From: an uncultured bacterium
GTDB lineage: Bacteria > Bacteroidota > Bacteroidia > Bacteroidales > Bacteroidaceae
Assembly (NCBI GenBank): GCA_946188155.1
Contig: CAMHUC010000008.1
Span: 1 to 64,000 of the forward strand
Direction: 5' to 3'
DNA length: 64,000 bases
The position numbers and the translations under genes are program-made. The notes under the pieces are model-generated. The model did no database searches. It was not told the DNA's origin and saw nothing but the letters and a program-made list of their open reading frames with translations. This document shows, in pieces, positions 1 to 8,767 of the stretch. Numbering within the stretch: the first letter of the stretch is position 1; every line of letters begins with the position of its first letter.

Positions 1-389
1 TCACCGAGATAAGCGAGAGCACACAGGAGGCACCTGCAGAGCTGCTGGAGAACGAACAGACGCGCAAGGCACTGAGTATCGTTGAGAAGTCGGCCATGAC
101 TGAGGCTCAGCTCTACGCCTACGAGCGGTTCATGTTGTCCATCGTCGACGAGCGTGTCATCCTCGAAGGTTTCTACAAGGAAGGCATGGAGAAAGGCATG
201 GCCGAAGGCATTGAGAAAGGCATTGAGAAAGGCATGGCCGAAGGCATTGAGAAAGGCAAAGCCGAAGCCGAGGCTATACGCATCAAGGAGCGTCTCGATA
301 GCGCAAGAAGCCTGAAGGAGAACGGCGTTCCCATCGACTTGATAGCCAAAAGCCTCCATCTCACTGACGAAGAACTACAGCAACTGTAG
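1..389 (+). CDS. Rpn-type PD-(D/E)XK nuclease/putative transposase, C-terminal part
   Basis: The frame is open from the left edge (codons in register with base 3), so the start and nuclease core lie outside the window. What remains ends in a charged repeat tract of EKGMAEG and IEKG units, then a short tail ending in DLIAKSLHLTDEELQQL. This matches the C-terminal layout of Rpn/transposase_31-like proteins: a coiled charged linker plus a small helical tail. The next gene ends the same way (ADEDISDITGLSMEELAAL), so the two are probably paralogues. The repeat tract is also repetitive at DNA level (gagaaaggcat/gccgaaggcat units) and could change length. Family assignment rests on the tail and the neighbour. 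Confidence 0.6.
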   Translation, partial: TEISESTQEAPAELLENEQTRKALSIVEKSAMTEAQLYAYERFMLSIVDERVILEGFYKEGMEKGMAEGIEKGIEKGMAEGIEKGKAEAEAIRIKERLDSARSLKENGVPIDLIAKSLHLTDEELQQL

Positions 390-435
390 CCTCCATTCGT
401 GTCAGATTTTTGAAGATTTTTGTCCCCCAAACACA

Positions 436-462
436 AGCTGTCACCGACCCCTCGCGAGCCGG
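436..462 (+). repeat. Conserved 3' block after Rpn gene, copy 1
   Basis: A 27-base block starting AGCTGTCACC, with a CCCCTCGCG core and GCCGG end, lies 46 bases after the stop of the partial Rpn gene. The same block recurs 37 bases after the stop of the second Rpn gene. Confidence 0.6.
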
Positions 463-503
463 CAGCTCCATATAGCGCGGATAGTATTTTTTTCGCCTAA
501 CTA

Positions 504-535
504 TTTGGTCATTTCAGGAAAAATGCGTAACTTTG
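504..535 (+). promoter_or_regulatory. Bacteroidetes-type promoter
   Basis: TTTG at 504-507, 20 bases, then TAACTTTG at 528-535: an exact match to the known -33/-7 consensus of the Bacteroidetes primary sigma factor. Transcription would start near 541 and enter the small frame at 576. Confidence 0.7.
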
Positions 536-575
536 CAACCGTTATCAACATTGTATGACTTTAAATTCAACGCTT

Positions 576-704
576 ATGAAAAAGAAAATGAACCTGTTCA
601 GTGTGAAATCCCGCCAAACGCTTGGCCGTTTCGGAAATTCTTCGTACTTTTGCCCCTGTCAAGGCGTGACGGTCGGCAGGCGTGTCAACCAACTGGCTAA
701 CTGA
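576..704 (+). CDS. Possible 42-residue leader peptide
   Basis: An ATG-started frame of 42 codons begins MKKKMNLFSVKSRQ and contains a CPC motif. It lies about 35 bases downstream of a consensus promoter and stops 14 bases before the Rpn start codon. A second promoter (622-652) lies inside it. Family unknown. It could be a translated leader for the nuclease gene or a chance frame. Position and promoter are its only support. Confidence 0.3.
   Translation: MKKKMNLFSVKSRQTLGRFGNSSYFCPCQGVTVGRRVNQLAN
622..652 (+). promoter_or_regulatory. Second promoter before Rpn gene
   Basis: TTG at 622-624, 20 bases, TACTTTTG at 645-652. It would give a leader of about 60 bases for the gene at 719. Confidence 0.6.
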
Positions 705-718
705 GGGAGGACGGAACG

Positions 719-1603
719 ATGGGAAAGTTTATCAATCCGTTTACCGACATGGGCTTCAAGCTCATCTTCGGCCAGGAGGTGTCAAAGCCGATCCTGATTG
801 AGTTCCTCAACAGCCTGCTCAAAGGCGAGCGACGAATCAAAGACCTGAAGTTCCTGGACAACTATCAGATGAGAACCTCCGACGAGGACCGCTCACTGAT
901 CTACGACATCTACTGCCAGCAGGACAACGGCGAGTATATCATCGTCGAGATGCAGAACAGGAGCCAGCCCTACTTCAAGAACCGCAGCATCTTCTATGCC
1001 TCGCGGGCTGTCGTGAGGCAAGGGCAGAAAGGGCCTGAGTGGAACTATGAGTACAAGGCGGTCTACGTCATCGCGTTCCTGAACTTCGAGCGCAAGGACA
1101 TCTCCGACAGCTTCCGCTGCGACGTGGCCCTGATGGACATGGAGAAGAATACGCTGTTCTCGGACAAGATCCGGCTCGTCTACCTCCAGCTGCCGCTGTT
1201 CAGGAAAGAGCCCGATGACTGCCAGAATACTTTCGAACGAATCATATATGTACTGAAGAATATGGAAATACTGGAGAGAATGCCCTGGCTGGCGAAGGAT
1301 GCCGTCTTTCAGCGGTTGGCCAGCATCGCCGAGGTTGCTGCACTGAGCAAGGACGACCGCCGGAAGTACGACGAGAGCCTCCGCAAGTACCGTGACACCA
1401 TCAGCGTCATGGAAGGACAGTATCAGGAGGGCTGGGAGAAAGGCTTGGCGGAAGGCGAAGCGAAGGGCGAGGAGAAGGGGTTGGCTAAAGGTGAACGCTT
1501 AAAAGCCATAGATTCAGCTCGGAAGATGAAGTCCAAGGGCTATGCTGATGAAGATATCTCAGATATTACGGGGTTGTCTATGGAAGAGTTGGCGGCTCTG
1601 TAA
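719..1603 (+). CDS. Rpn family recombination-promoting nuclease/putative transposase
   Basis: A 294-residue protein. Residues 1-30 (FINPFTDMGFKLIFG) and the segment with YDIYCQQDNGEYIIVEMQ show the PD-(D/E)XK nuclease signature: an aspartate, then E-x-Q. Characterised Rpn proteins cut DNA and raise RecA-independent recombination; some act in phage defence. Residues 230-275 are a charged EKGLAEGEAKGEEKG tract and the last 20 residues form a small helical tail. ATG 719 follows a GGGAGG purine stretch. Two promoter matches lie upstream. The partial gene at the left edge is a paralogue, and both are followed by the same 3' block. The family is clear; the biological role of this copy is unknown. 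Confidence 0.85.
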   Translation: MGKFINPFTDMGFKLIFGQEVSKPILIEFLNSLLKGERRIKDLKFLDNYQMRTSDEDRSLIYDIYCQQDNGEYIIVEMQNRSQPYFKNRSIFYASRAVVRQGQKGPEWNYEYKAVYVIAFLNFERKDISDSFRCDVALMDMEKNTLFSDKIRLVYLQLPLFRKEPDDCQNTFERIIYVLKNMEILERMPWLAKDAVFQRLASIAEVAALSKDDRRKYDESLRKYRDTISVMEGQYQEGWEKGLAEGEAKGEEKGLAKGERLKAIDSARKMKSKGYADEDISDITGLSMEELAAL

Positions 1604-1640
1604 CTTGGGAATATATGTTCTTTTGCACCATTATAAACTA

Positions 1641-1674
1641 AGCTGTCACCTACCCCTCGCGGGCCGGTGACAGC
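1641..1674 (+). repeat. Conserved 3' block after Rpn gene, copy 2, hairpin
   Basis: Same block as at 436-462, here with perfect 9-base arms GCTGTCACC (1642-1650) and GGTGACAGC (1666-1674), followed by a run of A. It may act as a terminator or as a mobility-linked end. Confidence 0.6.
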
Positions 1675-1833
1675 GAAAAAACAATTATTAACCTAATTTA
1701 CTACTATGTGAACCGTCCGACCCTCACGGGCTGCAGCCCACTGCTTTCCATAAACATATTACTATTAAAAATGGAAACTCTATAACCATGTGCCCTGTGG
1801 TATAACCTTGACAAAATCTCTGTCTAATTCCCA

Positions 1834-1903
1834 CTGTAGGGCGTTTTGCTTGTCAAACGTCGAAACCCAGGCTGGCGGCGTTTGACAAGCAAAAGCCCTA
1901 CAG
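1834..1903. repeat. Nested palindromic repeat, copy 1
   Basis: An imperfect inverted repeat with arms beginning CTGTAGGGCG. The left arm contains a smaller inverted pair around a TGCTTGTC loop, broken here at one base. The right arm lacks one C relative to the other two copies (6160-6228, 19771-19863). It lies between the Rpn gene and the decayed surface protein. The rest of 1604-1941 holds only the hairpin block and no gene that I can see. Confidence 0.75.
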
Positions 1904-1941
1904 CCCATCCGTTTTGACATGAATCTCGTCGACACAACACA

Positions 1942-3535
1942 TTAGCGATTGATGCGGGGCGTGCGGATGCCGGTGCTCTCCGGCTCCAGTGCCACGATGG
2001 TGTTGGGCCGGAAGGGGGAGTCCTGGCGGTAGGTCTTCAGCACGCGGCCCTGCCACATATATGGATAGCGGCTGTCGCCAGTGACGGCGATGACGTGGAG
2101 CGCACGGTAAGCAGCAGCTACCACGGGGATGTAGAGATGCCGGTAGGCCGAAGTTCCGCCGAGGTTGACCCGCAGCGTGTCGTAGGAGTAGAATATCTCG
2201 TTGGGGGCTAACTGTGCCCCGGGTTCCAGTTCAGCGTCGAAGGTGCCGCTGAGAGGCTCGCCGTCGCCCTCCTCGGGAGCAGTCTCGTTCCTTCGAGGTC
2301 GGTGTAGTAATGGGAAGTCAGCACCAGTGCCCGTGCATCGGCAGGCAATGTCGACACGTCTACCCGTAGCAGGGCCGTCAGGCTGTTCATCTCCGTCTCC
2401 AAGCTGCCGTCGCTGCCAAACGTGGCCGTGCCCCAGAAGGGCACCGGCATACGCGACTGCCCTTCCTGTGCGCCTACATCCTCGGCCTTGTAGCGGTTGG
2501 GGATGGTCAGCGTCAGCATGGCACCGCCCTGCATGGTGGCCGAGATGCCGTAGAGATACTTTGTGGAGCTGACGGCATAGACGGTGCTGCCGTCCTGATA
2601 CTCCTCAGAGCCTTTGGTGCGTCCAAAGGTTCCCGACCCGAAATGGTGTTGTCGCCAATCAGACCGCCGGCATAGTCGTCTGAAGCAGTAATGTCCTTGC
2701 CAAGCACAACCTTACTATTGGCGATGGTGACGTTATCAACGTCTTCCTCGTTGCCAACCTTACCAACCAGACCGCCTACATAGTTAATACCATTCACGTT
2801 ACCAGTATTGTAGCGGAAGTCAGTGTCGTTGCCGACGCGAGTCAGGTTGATTTCCAGGTCGCCCTTCTTCTGATAGCCTACGAGACCACCGATGTTGCTG
2901 TTCTTCAGGTTGATCTGAACCTCACCGACCTCGATGTTGTCGAAGCTGGTCTTACCCTCAGACTCAATGATACCTACAAGAGAGCCTACGTTGTCTGTAA
3001 CGACAAGCTGATTGCCTTCTTTGTCAGTCACATAGAAGTAAACATCGTTCAGCTTCACATTCTTGATGGTGTTAGCATCAGCACCGGTGTTATTAATAGA
3101 ACGAATCAGACCGTAAGAGGTGAGAGGAACAGCGTCTTTGCCAGTTTCAGGAGTGACGGTCTTCTCACGATTCAAGCCACAGCTTGTGCAGCAGATGTGC
3201 GGATCGAAGGTGTAGACCGTCAATTTGTTACCATCGGCAGCCACAGCATCCTTCTCGAACTGAGGCATGTGCATCTTCTTGAGTGCCACGCCATTGCCGT
3301 CGAAGGTAAAGCCGTCAACGTCAACCTCCGGGCCTACCCAACCGAAGATAGAACCACCGAGCCACATATCCTCGAGCAGAGAGTTGATCTGGTATGTTGC
3401 GGTCTGTCCCTCACCCATAGAAGCCAGCTGTGCCACGGAGTAGATAGTACCATTATTTTTTAGGAAAATTTGCTGTTTGGGCGAAAAAAAGTGATTTCGA
3501 GTGGGTAAGAGGCACACAGAAATCACGGAAAGCAC
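1942..3535 (-). pseudogene. Decayed GLUG-motif surface protein
   Basis: Three partial frames on the minus strand join into one protein. The first (about 3470 down to 2640) carries three GLUG-like motifs: VGGLVGKV, GGLVGYQ and GGLIGDN. The second (to about 2285) resembles a fimbrillin-like module, with MPVPFWGTATF and DARALVLTSHYYTDLEG. The third ends at 1942. One-base shifts near 2635 (reading ...ISGSGTFGRT if repaired) and near 2285 (YTDLEGNETAPEE if repaired) break the frame. The 5' end begins inside the protein (NNGTIYSVAQLASM) without a signal peptide. GLUG proteins are usually secreted adhesins. Three lesions argue for a remnant rather than one sequencing error; use as a silent donor for recombination is only a guess. 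Confidence 0.65.
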
Positions 3536-3617
3536 AGAAACGGGCGGGGAAATGTAAAGTAAGGATTATTAGGAACGTAAATCTTTTCTAAAATCTGACA
3601 TAAATCTTGTCGGCATC

Positions 3618-4754
3618 CTATTCCTCGACCCTCTCCCTGAGCCACATGCCGAAGAAACGGTCGTAGACGGTGTAGTTGCCGTTGTGTTGATAAAGATACT
3701 GGCTGTCTACCAGGCTCAGCAGGGCGGCCTTGATGCTGCTGAGGGCCGGCAGGCGGTGCTTCTGTATGAACGACTGGGCCATCGGTGACTTGACGCACCT
3801 CTCCTTGGCGATGGCGAGCAGCAATGCCGCCTGATTGGTGGTCAGCGAGGCGTAGTAGTTCTCAAAGGCCACTTCCTGTTCGTCTATCAGTTCCTGTATG
3901 GCAGAGTCTACGTCGCGGTCAGTGACTTCTTTTTCCTGCTGGTTGCTGTAAATACGGTTCAGCGTGGCTTGGAGATACCACGTCTGCCCTTCTACTTTGT
4001 CATACAGGTAGTGGAATACGGTCTCGGGCAACGACTGGCCTCGGGCCTGGAAGAAGGCATTGGCGAAATCATAATAGGTGTTCTCCTTGATTTCCTTGAT
4101 GTTTACAATCTGCGAACCTTGATAGAAGGGGCGTTCTGGGGATAGGAACATTTCGGACATCATGTGCTGTTGGCTTCCGGCAAAGATGAAATAGACATTC
4201 GGGACGAACTGGATGAACGACCTGAGCAAGGCTTCTGTGTCCGTTCCGGGGTACTTCGTGATTTGCTGGAATTCGTCGATGGCTATGTAGCATCTTCTTT
4301 CAGACATCTTCAGGTACTCAAAAATGCGTTGTAGCGATTGCTCTTCTTGATTGGTCGCTATGTCGAGTGAAAATGTGGGCATGCCTGAGTAGGAATCGAA
4401 TGTCATGGTGGGTCGGAAACTGCTGAAGAAGTCCTGTACCTTCTTCAGGGCCGACTGCGAGGGCGTGTCGAGCCGCCCCAATATGTTTTTGGCCATGAGC
4501 TGAACGAACTGGTCAAGCGTCTTTGTTGCGAGGATGTCAAAGTAGATACAGCTGATGTCGGGCTGCTCTCTTCTGATGGTTCCGTAGACGTGATGGATGA
4601 GTCCGGTTTTCCCGATTCGTCGGGGTGCGATGAGTGTGATGTGGCGCTCGTTGCTGAGTCCCTGGATGATCTTTCCGGTCTCTTCAGCCCTGTCGCAGAA
4701 ATACCTTGGGCCCTTGTAGCCATAAACTACGAATGGGTTATTCAGTTCCTTCAT
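3618..4754 (-). CDS. AAA family ATP-binding protein (archaeal-type ATPase family)
   Basis: A 378-residue cytoplasmic ATPase. The Walker A motif APRRIGKTGL is at residues 43-52, Walker B YIAIDEF at 155-161, and a sensor-like FAGSQQHMM follows. The layout (N-terminal P-loop, C-terminal winged-helix-like part from about 290) fits the ATPase family of PF01637/AAA_14, common in Bacteroidales as solitary genes next to mobile or Rpn-type genes. The substrate is unknown. It stands alone on the minus strand, divergent from aroQ. No transmembrane segment is seen. Confidence 0.8.
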   Translation of the reverse strand: MKELNNPFVVYGYKGPRYFCDRAEETGKIIQGLSNERHITLIAPRRIGKTGLIHHVYGTIRREQPDISCIYFDILATKTLDQFVQLMAKNILGRLDTPSQSALKKVQDFFSSFRPTMTFDSYSGMPTFSLDIATNQEEQSLQRIFEYLKMSERRCYIAIDEFQQITKYPGTDTEALLRSFIQFVPNVYFIFAGSQQHMMSEMFLSPERPFYQGSQIVNIKEIKENTYYDFANAFFQARGQSLPETVFHYLYDKVEGQTWYLQATLNRIYSNQQEKEVTDRDVDSAIQELIDEQEVAFENYYASLTTNQAALLLAIAKERCVKSPMAQSFIQKHRLPALSSIKAALLSLVDSQYLYQHNGNYTVYDRFFGMWLRERVEE

Positions 4755-4894
4755 GTTTTACGCTTCATGTTTTACGCAGCGCAAATTACGCAATTTTTCC
4801 TGAATCCTCCAAATATTTTGTGTATTTTTAGCAATAATATTTCGTCGGGGAGAAAAAAGTTGGCCGAAAACCGGGAAATTCAAGCAAAAAGCAT

Positions 4895-4902
4895 TAACTT
4901 TG
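4895..4902 (+). promoter_or_regulatory. -7 promoter box for aroQ
   Basis: TAACTTTG lies 29 bases before the aroQ ATG. No TTTG sits at the expected upstream distance, so only half of the consensus is present. Confidence 0.45.
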
Positions 4903-4931
4903 CAAGCGAATAGAAGAAATAGCTGGTAAAT

Positions 4932-5369
4932 ATGAAGATACAAATCATCAATGGGCCCAACCTGAACCTGCTGGGGCAGCGGGAGCCAGGCATCTACGGG
5001 TCGGCGACGATGGAGAGCTGTATGGAGCAGCTGCGGAAGCGCTACCCGGAGGTGCAGATAGACTACTATCAGAGCAACGTGGAGGGCGAGCTGATCAACA
5101 AGATGCAGGAAGTGGGATTCTTCGGAGGCTACGACGGCATCGTGCTCAACGCCGGGGCCTATACCCATACGTCGGTGGCGCTGGGCGACTGCATCCGCTC
5201 GCTGCGCTGCCCCGTCATAGAGGTGCATATCTCTAATGTACACAGGCGCGAGGAGTACCGCCACCGGTCGATGATCTCGGCTGCCTGCCAGGGCGTCATC
5301 TGCGGCTTCGGGCTCGACTCCTATCGCCTTGGGGTAGAGGCAATCTTAGAGGTGAGTGGTAAGAGGTAA
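4932..5369 (+). CDS. aroQ: 3-dehydroquinate dehydratase, type II
   Basis: A 145-residue enzyme of normal length for type II dehydroquinase (the active form is a dodecamer). It converts 3-dehydroquinate to 3-dehydroshikimate in the shikimate pathway. The start IINGPNLNLLG, catalytic Tyr22 in GIYG, and the EVHISN segment with His99 are all present. The last five residues (VSGKR) and the stop codon fall inside a 7-base repeat array (5350-5405), so the C-terminus seems to have been made by the repeat. It is followed on the same strand by a methyltransferase. Confidence 0.95.
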   Translation: MKIQIINGPNLNLLGQREPGIYGSATMESCMEQLRKRYPEVQIDYYQSNVEGELINKMQEVGFFGGYDGIVLNAGAYTHTSVALGDCIRSLRCPVIEVHISNVHRREEYRHRSMISAACQGVICGFGLDSYRLGVEAILEVSGKR

Positions 5370-5405
5370 CTTTAGAGGTGAGTGGTAAGAGGTGAGTGGT
5401 GAGAG
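5350..5405 (+). repeat. 7-base repeat array at aroQ end
   Basis: Units of type GTGAGTG and GTAAGAG repeat between aroQ and the methyltransferase. They provide the aroQ stop and run up to the next ATG. Confidence 0.7.
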
Positions 5406-5407
5406 GA

Positions 5408-6049
5408 ATGACTTCTCAGATTGAAGACTATATCCTGCAGCACACGGAGGCAGAGCCGGAGTACCTGTATAGGCTTTGGCGGGCGACGAACATACACACC
5501 ATCCACGGACGGATGGCCAGCGGCCACCTGCAGGGGCGGCTGCTGAAGATGCTCGTCAGCATGATACGGCCCAGGAACATCCTGGAGATAGGCACGTTCA
5601 GCGGCTACAGTGCCATATCGATGGCCGAAGGACTGCCTGAGGGCGGCCGGCTCTACACCTTCGAGATCAACGACGAGATGGAGGACTTCACCCGGCCTTG
5701 GATCGAGGGCTCGCCGGTGGCCGACAGGATAGAGCTGATCATCGGCGACGCGCTGACGGAGGCCCCCAAGCTGGGCATCGCGTTCGACATGGCCTTCATC
5801 GACGGCGACAAGCGCACCTACCGCGAGTGCTACGAGATGGTGATTCAGACGCTGAGGCCCGGCGGCTTCATCCTGGCCGACAATACGCTCTGGGACGGCC
5901 ATGTGGTGGACCACGCCTACGACGGCGACCGTCAGACGCAGGGCATCGAGGCGTTCAATGACTACGTGGCCCGCGACCCGAGGGTGGAGCAGGTGATACT
6001 GCCGCTGAGAGACGGGCTAACGCTAATTAAAGTGAAGAATGAAGAGTGA
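5408..6049 (+). CDS. SAM-dependent O-methyltransferase family 3
   Basis: 213 residues, typical of small caffeoyl-CoA/catechol-type O-methyltransferases. The SAM site ILEIGTFSGYSAISMA, the metal-binding FIDGDK and the LADNTLWDG motif are visible. The ATG at 5408 is preferred over the in-frame GTG at 5396 because homologues begin near this point and 5396 lies in the repeat array. The C-terminal KVKNEE and the TGA are encoded by GTGAAGA-type repeats. Substrate unknown; in this family it is usually a small catechol-like molecule, and the neighbours give no hint. Confidence 0.85.
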   Translation: MTSQIEDYILQHTEAEPEYLYRLWRATNIHTIHGRMASGHLQGRLLKMLVSMIRPRNILEIGTFSGYSAISMAEGLPEGGRLYTFEINDEMEDFTRPWIEGSPVADRIELIIGDALTEAPKLGIAFDMAFIDGDKRTYRECYEMVIQTLRPGGFILADNTLWDGHVVDHAYDGDRQTQGIEAFNDYVARDPRVEQVILPLRDGLTLIKVKNEE

Positions 6050-6098
6050 AGAGTTAAAAGTGAAGAATGAAGAGTTAAAAGTGAAGAATGAAGAATGA
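6031..6098 (+). repeat. 7-base repeat array
   Basis: About ten units of types GTGAAGA, ATGAAGA and GTTAAAA, beginning inside the methyltransferase 3' end and finishing at an ATTTGCTGCCGCC tail. This tail, or its complement, accompanies similar arrays at 16260, 16360, 30965, 54830 and 55390. Confidence 0.75.
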
Positions 6099-6159
6099 AG
6101 AATTTGCTGCCGCCCTCCAATAGGTTGCTCAATTTAATGTTCCGTTTTCCTCTGTTTAT

Positions 6160-6228
6160 TGTAGGGCGTTTAGCTTGTCTAACGCCGAATCAGAGGCAGA
6201 CGGCGTTTGACAAGCAAAACGCCCTACA
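6160..6228. repeat. Nested palindromic repeat, copy 2
   Basis: Arms TGTAGGGCGTTT...AACGCCG and their complement. Each arm is itself a hairpin (GGCGTTT/AAACGCC type) around an 8-base loop. It sits between the methyltransferase and rbfA. A 61-codon frame crossing it is not considered real. Confidence 0.8.
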
Positions 6229-6338
6229 ACAGTCGGTGATAACAGGGTACAAGATATTGAACACCCTACCTCCGAAATAGCCAAATAATTAAATCGTAAA
6301 TAAATCGTAAATAGTAAATCTGAAAATAGTAAATATCC

Positions 6339-6677
6339 ATGGTGCAAGAGACAAGACAGAACAAGATTTCGAGACTGCTCCAGAAGGAACTCTCGCTGAT
6401 ATTCCAGGAGCAGACGCGTGCCACCCACGGCACGATGGTCTCCGTGACGCGCGTGAAGATCTCCCCCGACCTGAGCATCTGCACGGCCTACCTGAGCATC
6501 TTCCCCTCAGAAAAGGCGGAGGAGATGCTGGAGAATATCAATGCCAACGTGAAGTCGGTGCGCTACGAACTGGGCACCCGCGTGAGAAACCAGCTGCGCA
6601 TCATCCCGGAGCTGCGCTTCTTCATCGATGACTCGCTCGACTATATCGACCGTATCGACGAACTGCTGAAGAAATGA
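6339..6677 (+). CDS. rbfA: 30S ribosome-binding factor A
   Basis: 112 residues with the RbfA KH-type fold pattern: N-terminal QNKISRLLQKELSLIFQ, central VSVTRVKISPDLSICTAYLSIFP, and the end VRNQLRIIPELRFFIDDSLDYIDRIDELL. It helps mature the 16S rRNA 5' end and supports growth in the cold. Its stop overlaps the start of the following permease by four bases (ATGA), so the two are translationally coupled, a pairing common in Bacteroidales. Confidence 0.93.
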   Translation: MVQETRQNKISRLLQKELSLIFQEQTRATHGTMVSVTRVKISPDLSICTAYLSIFPSEKAEEMLENINANVKSVRYELGTRVRNQLRIIPELRFFIDDSLDYIDRIDELLKK

Positions 6678-7903
6678 ATTTCCCGTTTTTCATAGCCCGC
6701 CGGTATCTCTTCTCGAAGAAGTCGACGCACGCCATCAACATCATCAGCGCCATCTCCGTCGTCGGGGTGGCCGTGGCCACGATGGCCCTGGTGGTGACGC
6801 TGTCCGTGTTCAACGGCTTCCATGACATGGTGGCCTCCTTCTTCACCAGCTTCGACCCGCAGCTGAAGATTGTGCCGGTGAAGGGCAAGACGGTGGCCGC
6901 CGACGACCCCCGCCTGGCGAAGGTGAAGCAGATGGCACAGGTGGAGGTGGCCATGGAATGCCTGGAGGACCAGGCACTGGCCGTCTGGCAGGGCCGCCAG
7001 GCGATGGTGACCATCAAGGGTGTGGAGCCGAGCTTCGAGCAGCTGACCCACATCGACGAGATACTGCTCGGCGACGGGCAGTTTGAGCTGCGTGCCGCCG
7101 ATATGTTCTACGGCATCCCCGGCATCCGGCTGGCAGAGCAGTTAGGCATGGGCTACACCTACGTGGAGCCCCTCAAAATATACGCCCCTCGGCGCGAAGG
7201 ACAGCTGAACATGGCCAATCCACTCGACGGACTGGTGGAGGACGAGCTCTATTCGCCCGGCGTGCTCTTCAACGTGAAGCAGTCGCGCTACGACAAGAGT
7301 TATATCCTGACCGACATCGCCTTTGCCCGCCGCGTGTTCGAGCAGCAGGGCATGCTCTCGGCCCTGGAGCTGCGCCTGAAGCCTGGCAGCAGCTTCGACC
7401 GTGTGAAGTCGGAGATCAAGGCGGTGGTGGGTGACGACTTTGTGGTGAAGGACCGTTTCGAGCAGCAGGACGACACGTTCAAGATCATGAAGATAGAGAA
7501 GCTGATAGCCTACATCTTCCTGACGTTCATACTGATGGTGGCCTGCTTCAATATCATCGGGTCGCTGTCGATGCTCATCATCGACAAGAAGGACGACGTG
7601 GTGACGCTGCGTAACCTCGGGGCCTCCGACCGTCAGATTGTGCGCATCTTCCTCTTCGAGGGCCGCATGATCTCGGCCATCGGAGCCGTGGTGGGCATAG
7701 CCATCGGCCTGGCGCTCTGCTGGGCACAGCAGACCTACGGGCTGGTGAAGCTGGGCTCGTCGAGCGGGTCGTTCGTCATCAATGCCTATCCGGTGAGTGT
7801 GCATCCGGAGGATGTGGTGCTTGTATTCGTGACGGTACTCGTCGTGGGATTCCTCGCCGTGTGGTATCCGGTGAGGTATTTTGCCAAGCGGCTTTTATCC
7901 TAA
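6674..7903 (+). CDS. FtsX-like ABC transporter permease (LolC/LolE type)
   Basis: 409 residues. A first membrane segment at about 20-50 (INIISAISVVGVAVATMALVV) is followed by a large periplasmic domain and three membrane segments in the last 140 residues, the MacB-PCD plus FtsX layout. LolC/E proteins extract lipoproteins from the inner membrane together with LolD; no ATPase is encoded beside it here. It overlaps rbfA by four bases and its 3' end overlaps convergent murI by nine bases. Role in lipoprotein release is inferred from family. Confidence 0.85.
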   Translation: MNFPFFIARRYLFSKKSTHAINIISAISVVGVAVATMALVVTLSVFNGFHDMVASFFTSFDPQLKIVPVKGKTVAADDPRLAKVKQMAQVEVAMECLEDQALAVWQGRQAMVTIKGVEPSFEQLTHIDEILLGDGQFELRAADMFYGIPGIRLAEQLGMGYTYVEPLKIYAPRREGQLNMANPLDGLVEDELYSPGVLFNVKQSRYDKSYILTDIAFARRVFEQQGMLSALELRLKPGSSFDRVKSEIKAVVGDDFVVKDRFEQQDDTFKIMKIEKLIAYIFLTFILMVACFNIIGSLSMLIIDKKDDVVTLRNLGASDRQIVRIFLFEGRMISAIGAVVGIAIGLALCWAQQTYGLVKLGSSSGSFVINAYPVSVHPEDVVLVFVTVLVVGFLAVWYPVRYFAKRLLS

Positions 7904-8767
7904 TGTGATGTTCTCCACCTCAACTGGCTCGTGGAGGAATATCTGTGCCGACTCCTTGAACTTGTCGGGATTCTCGGTGGTGAGGTAGTGGGCCTCGCCG
8001 CCCTTGGAACAGTGTTGCTCTATCTGCGGATGGCGCTGCAGGTAGGCCTGTAGGCTCTCAGCCACGTACTCACCCTGTGGCACCACGCGGACGCCTGCCG
8101 GCAGGTACTTCAGTATTTTCGGCATCAGCAGCGGGTAGTGGGTGCAGCCCAGGATGAGGGCGTCGATACGTGGGTCGAGGCGCATGATCTGGTCGATGCG
8201 CTTCTTCACGAAGTAGTCGGCACCGGGAGAGTCGGCCTCGTTGTATTCTACCAGTGGCACCCAGAAGGGACAGGCCACGCCTGTCACCTGGATGTCGGGC
8301 CACAGCTTCTGTATCTCCAGCGTGTAGCTCTCGCTCTTGATGGTTCCCTCGGTGGCCAGCACGCCCACGTGACGGGAGGCAGTAAGGCTGCCGATGACCT
8401 CTGCCGTGGGACGTATCACGCCCAGCACGCGCCGCTCAGGGTCTATCTGTGGCAGGTCGTTCTGCTGGATGGTGCGCAGGGCCTTGGCCGAGGCAGTGTT
8501 GCATCCTAATATAATAAGGTGGCAGCCCATCTCGAAGAGCTTCATCACGGCCTGGCGCGTGAACTCATAGACTACGTCGAATGACCGTGGTCCGTAGGGT
8601 GCGCGGGCATTGTCGCCCAGGTAGAGATAGTCGTACTGGGGCAGCAGCTGTCGGATGCCGTGCAGGATGGTCAGTCCGCCGTAGCCGCTGTCGAAGATGC
8701 CGATGGGGCCGGGGTGCGTTGAGAGGGGAGTGGTGAGAGGTAAGAGGTGAGAGATGTGATTATTCAT
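7895..8767 (-). CDS. murI: Glutamate racemase
   Basis: 290 residues. It interconverts L- and D-glutamate for peptidoglycan. Both catalytic cysteines are visible in GCNTASAKAL and GCTHYPLL, and the substrate loop begins GIFDSGYGG. The first 16 residues before that motif (HLLPLTTPLST) are encoded by GTGAGAG-type 7-base repeats, so this N-terminal extension looks repeat-derived. The start overlaps the upstream skp-like stop by four bases, marking it as the last gene of the bamA operon. Confidence 0.93.
   Translation of the reverse strand: MNNHISHLLPLTTPLSTHPGPIGIFDSGYGGLTILHGIRQLLPQYDYLYLGDNARAPYGPRSFDVVYEFTRQAVMKLFEMGCHLIILGCNTASAKALRTIQQNDLPQIDPERRVLGVIRPTAEVIGSLTASRHVGVLATEGTIKSESYTLEIQKLWPDIQVTGVACPFWVPLVEYNEADSPGADYFVKKRIDQIMRLDPRIDALILGCTHYPLLMPKILKYLPAGVRVVPQGEYVAESLQAYLQRHPQIEQHCSKGGEAHYLTTENPDKFKESAQIFLHEPVEVENITLG

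Noticed and set aside
178..260. Short direct repeats in the first Rpn gene as a CRISPR-like array
   Set aside because: The repeats are contiguous, in frame, and encode a charged tract; there are no spacers.
6095..6280. 61-codon frame after the methyltransferase
   Set aside because: It crosses the nested palindromic repeat and a 7-base array; the peptide simply translates the repeats.
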